Shown piece by piece: positions 1-6,000 of a DNA stretch of 6,645 nucleotides. Origin of the DNA: Candidatus Desantisiibacteriota bacterium (lineage in GTDB: Bacteria > UBA9089 > CG2-30-40-21); the NCBI GenBank assembly GCA_016208205.1, contig JACQYP010000170.1, positions 1 through 6,645 on the forward strand. The letters run 5' to 3'. Within the stretch, counting starts at the first letter, position 1. Each line of letters begins with the position of its first letter. Position numbers and translations under genes: made by a program. The notes beneath the pieces were generated by a model. The model did no database searches. It worked only from the letters and a program-made list of their open reading frames with translations, and was not told the origin of the DNA.

Positions 1-3000
1 AACTAATATCACCCCAACAAGTGGAAGCGTAGGGACAGTGGTGACCATTTTGACTGGTAATGGCTATCAGGCTTTAGAGTTAGTCAGGGTTGATTTTGGC
101 AATACTGCAAGCATTACTCAGGTTTCAGCTGCTGCTGACGGCATCTTCCTGACATTCTTTACCGTTGATACCCAAAAGTACGGAACAACCACAGCTGTGG
201 CTCAGGGAGTAACATCCCTTGGCTCATCCAGCATTGGCCTCAAGATTTTGCCCAATATTGTCTCTGTATCACCATCAGAGGGCACGGTAGGGACGATGAT
301 AACGGTTACCGGTGATGGGTTTGAGGCTGGACAGTTGGTAGGGATTAGCTTTGGGGAGACACCTACAATTATTCAGGTGGCGAGCAATGAAAATGGCTCG
401 TTTACCATCAGCTTTACGGCTGATACGCAATATTATGGAACGCAGGCAGTTAAAGCATACATGATGACCAATCCTTCTGTCAATGCTGAAAAACCATTCT
501 TTATCCGGCAGACCATTGATGAGGTAATGCCGAATAGAGGGACTGTGGGCAGTATGATTACGGTGAGGGGAACAGGGTTTGATGCTGCTGATGCCATGAA
601 ATTAAGGTTTGGAACAAATGAAGAAGGAGATATCCCTGATGCAAGTTCAAGGGGTTCATTTACAGCAACATTCGAGATTAATACACAGCCTTATGGAACG
701 ACAACAATTGCGATTCATGGTGCTTTTCCTTCACCGGATCAAGGAACATCTACAACATTAATAATTCTGCCGAGGATATATTCAGTGTTACCTGCAGAGG
801 GGAGTGTGGGTACACCTGTTACAGTAATTGGTAATGGATTTGTGGCGACAGATGTGGTAAGTATTACCTTTGGAGCCACACCAAACATAGCTACGGCTAC
901 GGTTGGCAGCAATGGCTTGTTTACTGCTTACTTTACAATCAACACTCAGCCACTTGGCTGGACTTTAGTTACTGCCTCAGGGACAATGACAACCATGGCT
1001 ACCTCAACATGCAGAATAGTTCCTGCTATTACCATGATTAGTCCGCAAAAAGGGACGGTTGGGACAGTGGTGAGTATTGAAGGTAATGGTTATAATAATA
1101 ATGAACAGGTCAATATTAAATTTGGGAACAATGAAGCTATTGCAACCATAACAGCCGGGATAACAGGCACATTTGCAACGAGCTTTGTGGTTGATACACA
1201 AATCTACGGAACGACGAGTGTGGGTGCAATTGGTGGGACATCGCAGGTTCCGGCACAGGAAAAGATTTTTGTAATATTACCGGCCGTGGTCAGTGTTACA
1301 CCATTTACCGGTACGGTTGGAAGCCTTGTTACTGTCTATGGCAATGGTTATGGCTCAGGGCATCTGATTCAGGTTGAGTTTGGAACAACACCGGATATTG
1401 TTCAGACAACAAGTGATGCTTGCGGCTCATGGACAGCCATCTTTACGGTTGATACACAACGGTATGAGATTAGTACAAAGATAACAGCAAAGGATAATGA
1501 TATTACTGCAGATAATGATTCTTTTACCATTTGTCCAAATATCATTATCAGCCCAACCTCTGGTATAGTTGGTTCTCAGGTAACGGTTCAGGGGAATGGT
1601 TATGGAGCAAACGATACAGTTAACATAGACTTTGGAATAACTCCAAATGTGGTTACGCCTCAGGCAAATGGTGTTGGTGTATTCAGCACAAGCTTTACAA
1701 TTAATCTTCAGCCATATGGCACTACTACAATCAAGGGTGATGGTATATTCACACCGGTTATTCCGGAGAAGCCATTTAATATCCTGTCTAAGGTTACAGG
1801 GGTAACACCTGCTGTCGGGTCAATAACAACGATGGTTACGGTTACCGGTAATGGCTTTGGGCAGGAAGAGAAGATATGGGTGAAGTTTGGGGCAACCCCA
1901 TCAATTACGAGCACAACCACAGATATCTATGGTTCGTTCACAGCCGTATTCAGTATTGATACCCAATACTATGGAACCAAAACAATCACTGTATCCGGTA
2001 TTAATTCAGGCAGGTCTGATGAGGGTATTGCTAAGGTGGTTGCCAGAATATATCAGGTTTCGCCGTTGGCAGGAACAGTAGGGAGTACTGTGACAATTTG
2101 GGGTGATGGATATTCACAAAATGAGACATTGAGATTCAAGCTGGGTATTAATGATCTAACAAATTTAAATGGTATTCCTGGTAGCAACTGGATAAGGTCA
2201 TCCATTGATGCAGGAACATTTAGTGTATTTTTTGTGGTAACCACACAGTCTGCCGGAACAACAACGATTACAGCTACCGGTGATGCAGCAAAGTCCGGTC
2301 AGGTAGTGAATAATAGGTACTATATTAATGGCAAAATATTAGATGTCCTGCCTTCAATAGGGACAGTAGGGAGTTGGGTGACTGTTACCGGTAATGGCTT
2401 TATCTTCTCTGATAGCGTCCGAATTGATTTTGGTCAGAGCATGAGTATTACTATAGCCTCAACCAGCGTTAATGGGACATTCAGCGTTGGCTTTACAGTT
2501 GATATTAAGCCAATGGGTACGGTTACAATAATAGCTACAGATAGATTGACTACAGATAGTAACAGCTTCAGGGTCAAGTCTGCCTTGACCAATGTAACAC
2601 CCACAATCGGTACGGTCGGGACACTTGTTTCTGTTTCAGGCAATGGCTTCTATGCAAGTGAGCAGATACGAATTGATTTTGGCAGCACGATAACCATGAC
2701 CGCTGTGACAGCTGATGTTGATGGTATTATAGGCATTACCTTTACTATAGATGAACAACAAAATGGCAGTACTCAAATAAATGCTATTGGTGTAACCACA
2801 GGGGCAACAGGAACTATAGGATTTAGTATTAGTCATAATCTGGTGTCCATTACGCCCATCTCAGGTACAGTGGGCAGTCGGATTACGGTTTATGGTAATG
2901 GGTATGTACCAGGGACAATAACCATTAAGTTTGGGGATAATCCCTGGATTACAGATAGTGCGATTAATCAGAATGGTAGTTTTACGGTTGGGTTTACGGT

Positions 3001-6000
3001 TGATACTCAGGTTTATGGCTCAACCACAGTTACTGCTCAAGGTACAGGGGGAAAGATAGATACAGAAACATACATAATATTATCCCATATTACTCAGGTT
3101 TCACCCCTTTCAGGTACGGTTGGAACACTTGTTTCTGTGAGTGGTGATGGGTATGGTAATGATGAGCAGGTAAGGATAGGGTTTGGTACGAATAATACTA
3201 TTACGATAAAGGTTGCCGGATCTATTGGTTCGTTTGTTGGGGCTACATTTACCGTTGATATTCAGCCGTCCGGTACGGTGACGGTAACTGCTGCCGGGTT
3301 ATTGGATCAGGTCAAGCATGTAGATACAGATGAGTATCGGATTAAGGGGAATATTACTTATGTTTCGCCGTCAAACGGGACAATTGGCTTGACAGTAACA
3401 GTTACAGGTAATGGCTTTGGGGCAAATGAGGGTGTGCAGATTAGGTTTGGGAATAATGCATCTATTGCTACGGCTCAGGCAGCAGATGTGGGGACATTCT
3501 CGCATCTGTTTACAGTTGACACACAGGTTTATGGGACAAAGACAGTGAAGGCAACCGGTCTTACTACAAATGATATATCGAATAGTCAATTTGTTCTTAC
3601 ACCGGCTATCTATCTTGTTACACCAATAAATGGGACAGTGGGTGGTACATTGATAACTATTGCCGGTAATGGTTATGAAGCTGGAGCTATCATTGCAGTT
3701 GACTTTGGGACAATTCAAAATGTTTCTGGTTGTAATGCTACTCCTGATGGTACATTCACAACGACATTTAATCTGGATAGTCCACAGCCTTATGGTTCAA
3801 CAACCATTACAGCAGGTATTATGAATACCCTGCAAATAGCCTGTAACTACTTTACCATTTTACCGAGGGTTTATAGTGTGCAGCCGACTCTGGGCTCGGT
3901 TGGTACAAGTATTACCGTATCTGGTGATGGGTATGGTAAGAGCGTGAGTGTTCAGATAGACTTTGGCAGTACAACCGGCAGGGTAATTGGACAGACCAAT
4001 AACTATGGGACATTCGGGGCAGTGTTTACTATTGATACTCAGGTGTTTGGAACAACAACAATTAAGGCATTGGGGACAGGGTACTCTGCTTTCAATACCT
4101 GCAAGATAATCCCTGGAATTTATTCAGTTATACCATCTCATGGTGTGGTTGGTCAGTCAATTAGTGTCTGCGGAAATGGGTATGTGCCGGGCGATATTAT
4201 TATAGTTGATTTTGATGGGCAGCAGTTTAACAGTATAGCCTCTGCGGATGGAATAGGTCAGATGACAGCAGTGTTTACTGTTCCAGTTAAGCCTTATGGT
4301 ACCAGAACAATAATGGCTATAGGAAATTTCTCGAAACAGAATGCCTATAATAGTTTCTTTATTGAACCATTTATTTATAGCGTTGTGCCTGCAAACGGAA
4401 CCATTGGAACGCCGGTAACTATTTCAGGCAGTGGTTATGGTGAATCAGGATGGGTGAACATTGATTTTGGTACGCTTGATAGTCAACATTATAGTACTCC
4501 TCAACCAATAAGCGATAAGGGTACATTCAGTTATACATACGATACTTTTAGACCGCAGCCTGCTGGAACAACCACGATTATTGTCTGGCAATCAGATGCA
4601 CAAACAACAGTAACAGACTCAGACACATTCTTTATTAAGGCAAGTATTGTTACGGTTAGTCCGAATGAGGGTACGGTGGGTACACCAATTACCATTACCG
4701 GTACGGGTTTCTCAGCCAACTACTCAGTCAAGATTGGTTTTGGAACTACTGCTTCAATAATAAGCTGTTTAACCGATGGCTCAGGGACATTTACAACCAT
4801 ATTTACCATTGATACGCAGGTAGATGGGACAACAACTATTACAGGCAGTTGTAGCATTAATACAGCTACAAATAGCTTGAAGATTAAACCTGCTATTATT
4901 TTGGTAACACCAATTGAGGGGACTGTTGGCAGAACAGTAACTGTCAGCGGTAATGGGTTTGGGAAATCGCATACCATTCGGGTAAAGTTTGGGAATACTT
5001 CCTCGATGGTGCTTACTTCTTCGACCAGCAATGGTTCATTTATTACAAACTTTACTGTAGATGAGCAGATTTATGGTTCAACTCAGGTTTTGGGTTATGA
5101 TGATACAGATAATGTAAATGCCTCATATCAGCAATTATTCACTATTAAGCCAAATATTACATTGGTCAGTCCAAAATCTGGTACGGTTGATACAATTGTT
5201 CAAGTGACCGGTAATGGTTTTGGCGGGGGTGAGTCTGTCAGGATCAAGTTTGGGACAACAGAAACCATAGCCACAACACTTTCTACCGGCACAGGGTATT
5301 TTGAAACTACCTTTACGGTTGATAATCAATCCATAGGGATTAATACCATTACTGCCATTGGGTCAAGTACCGGTCAACAGGCAGCAACATATACCTTCAG
5401 GGTCGTGCCTATGTTGACAGCCATTACACCTGCAAGCGGGACAATAGGGATAGTGATTACGATAAGTGGTACCGGGTATAAGGCATCTGAGACTGTCCAT
5501 GTTGGTTTTGGGACAACACCAACCATTGTTATCACTACTGCTGCCGGTAATGGGACGCTATATGCTACATTTACAACCAATGCTCAGGTTTATGGGACAC
5601 AGGCAGTTAGGGCAACAGGGCTTAGCTCTGGCGGGACAGCTACGATTAACTTCCGCGTATTGCCGCATATCACCAAAGTTAGTCCATCTACTGGAATTGT
5701 TGGGACGATTGTTACGGTTTATGGTGATGGATTTGGGAGTATCGATACATTAAATATTCTGTTCGGGACACAGGAAATAGTGGCTACCAGAACTACAGAG
5801 ATTGATGGCTCATTTGGAACGGTTACCTTTGTGGTCGGCTTCCAGCCATTTGGCAGTACAACGGTTACAGCCAGAAGGGTAAGTGAAACAGATGTGGCAG
5901 ATATAGATGAATTTAAGATATTGCCGAATGTGACAAATATCACGCCGGCAACCGGTACGGTTGGAACTGTGGTAACTGTTTATGGGACAGGGTTTGCAAC

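Noticed and set aside
44..61. Possible frameshift in unit 1, where V-T-I-L-T-G-N-G-Y replaces V-T-V-x-G-N-G-Y
   Set aside because: The difference is one whole codon. The frame stays open on both sides and the following motifs are in register.
3371..3718. Open minus-strand frame of 115 codons, and similar minus-strand openings such as 4720-5031, 6301-6546 and 5719-5943
   Set aside because: These lie opposite the array, and their translations echo the reverse complement of the repeated motifs. They have no independent family motif, and the + strand frame is continuous through all of them.
482..5560. Many N-G-S/T sequons as possible N-glycosylation sites
   Set aside because: Most arise from the conserved G-S/T-F and G-T-V-G turns preceded by Asn, and without knowing the organism there is no basis to infer glycosylation.
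5466..5753. Plus-strand openings in other frames (also 1887-2081 and 5982-6188)
   Set aside because: Their Leu/Arg/Gln-rich translations are frame-shifted readings of the same repeat DNA, and they overlap units that are intact in frame 2.
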